A stretch of DNA of 5,124 nucleotides from CALIKS01 sp964440295 (GTDB lineage Archaea > Thermoproteota > Nitrososphaeria_A > Caldarchaeales > Calditenuaceae). The notes beneath the pieces are model-generated. The model was not told where the DNA came from and ran no database searches. It worked only from the letters and a program-made list of their open reading frames with translations. The stretch is from assembly GCA_964440295.1 (NCBI GenBank), contig CAYTRT010000049.1, positions 1 to 5,124 on the forward strand, given 5' to 3'. The first letter of the stretch is position 1; every line of letters starts with the position of its first letter. This document shows positions 5,124 through 5,124 of this stretch, in pieces. The position numbers were made by a program, and so were the translations under genes.

Positions 5124-5124
5124 C

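Overview
The window looks like chromosomal DNA from a thermophilic archaeon, most likely of the Thermoproteota (Crenarchaeota) side. Several signs point that way. The tRNA-Tyr has a bulge-helix-bulge intron at position 37/38. The tRNA-Tyr starts with a C1:G72 pair and the tRNA-Thr has a U73 discriminator. There is an archaeo-eukaryotic-type primase and a fused CoaBC of archaeal character. TATA-type promoters sit about 35 nt before start codons, UUG starts are frequent, and codons AGG/AGA and ATA are common. I cannot place the genus.

Layout from left to right. Positions 1-53 are the 3' part of a tRNA-Leu(GAG), cut by the window edge. Positions 134-960 hold a CPBP (CAAX-type) intramembrane metalloprotease gene whose frame is broken at a short A run; the last conserved motif (HxxxN) is completed only by reading across the break. 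A 160-nt spacer with a TATA-like box follows. Positions 1121-2497 encode a 458-residue archaeo-eukaryotic primase superfamily protein with all three catalytic acidic positions and a long C-terminal extension containing a probable helix-turn-helix. It runs head-on into coaBC (2498-3739, minus strand); the two stop codons abut with no base between them. Upstream of coaBC on the same strand is tRNA-Thr(TGT) at 3805-3876. A divergent promoter region of 90 nt separates it from a MarC/UPF0056 membrane protein (3967-4566), whose stop codon overlaps the ATG of a small membrane protein of unknown function (4566-4910). The window ends with an intron-containing tRNA-Tyr(GTA), 4986-5108, and a T run.

The genes do not form one pathway. 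This is a housekeeping neighbourhood: tRNAs, coenzyme A synthesis, membrane proteins and one replication/repair-type enzyme. The two items most worth attention are the primase-like protein, which is not a standard PriS in length or C-terminal architecture, and the frameshift placed inside a catalytic motif of the CPBP protease. I saw no CRISPR array, insertion sequence, toxin-antitoxin pair or defence island.
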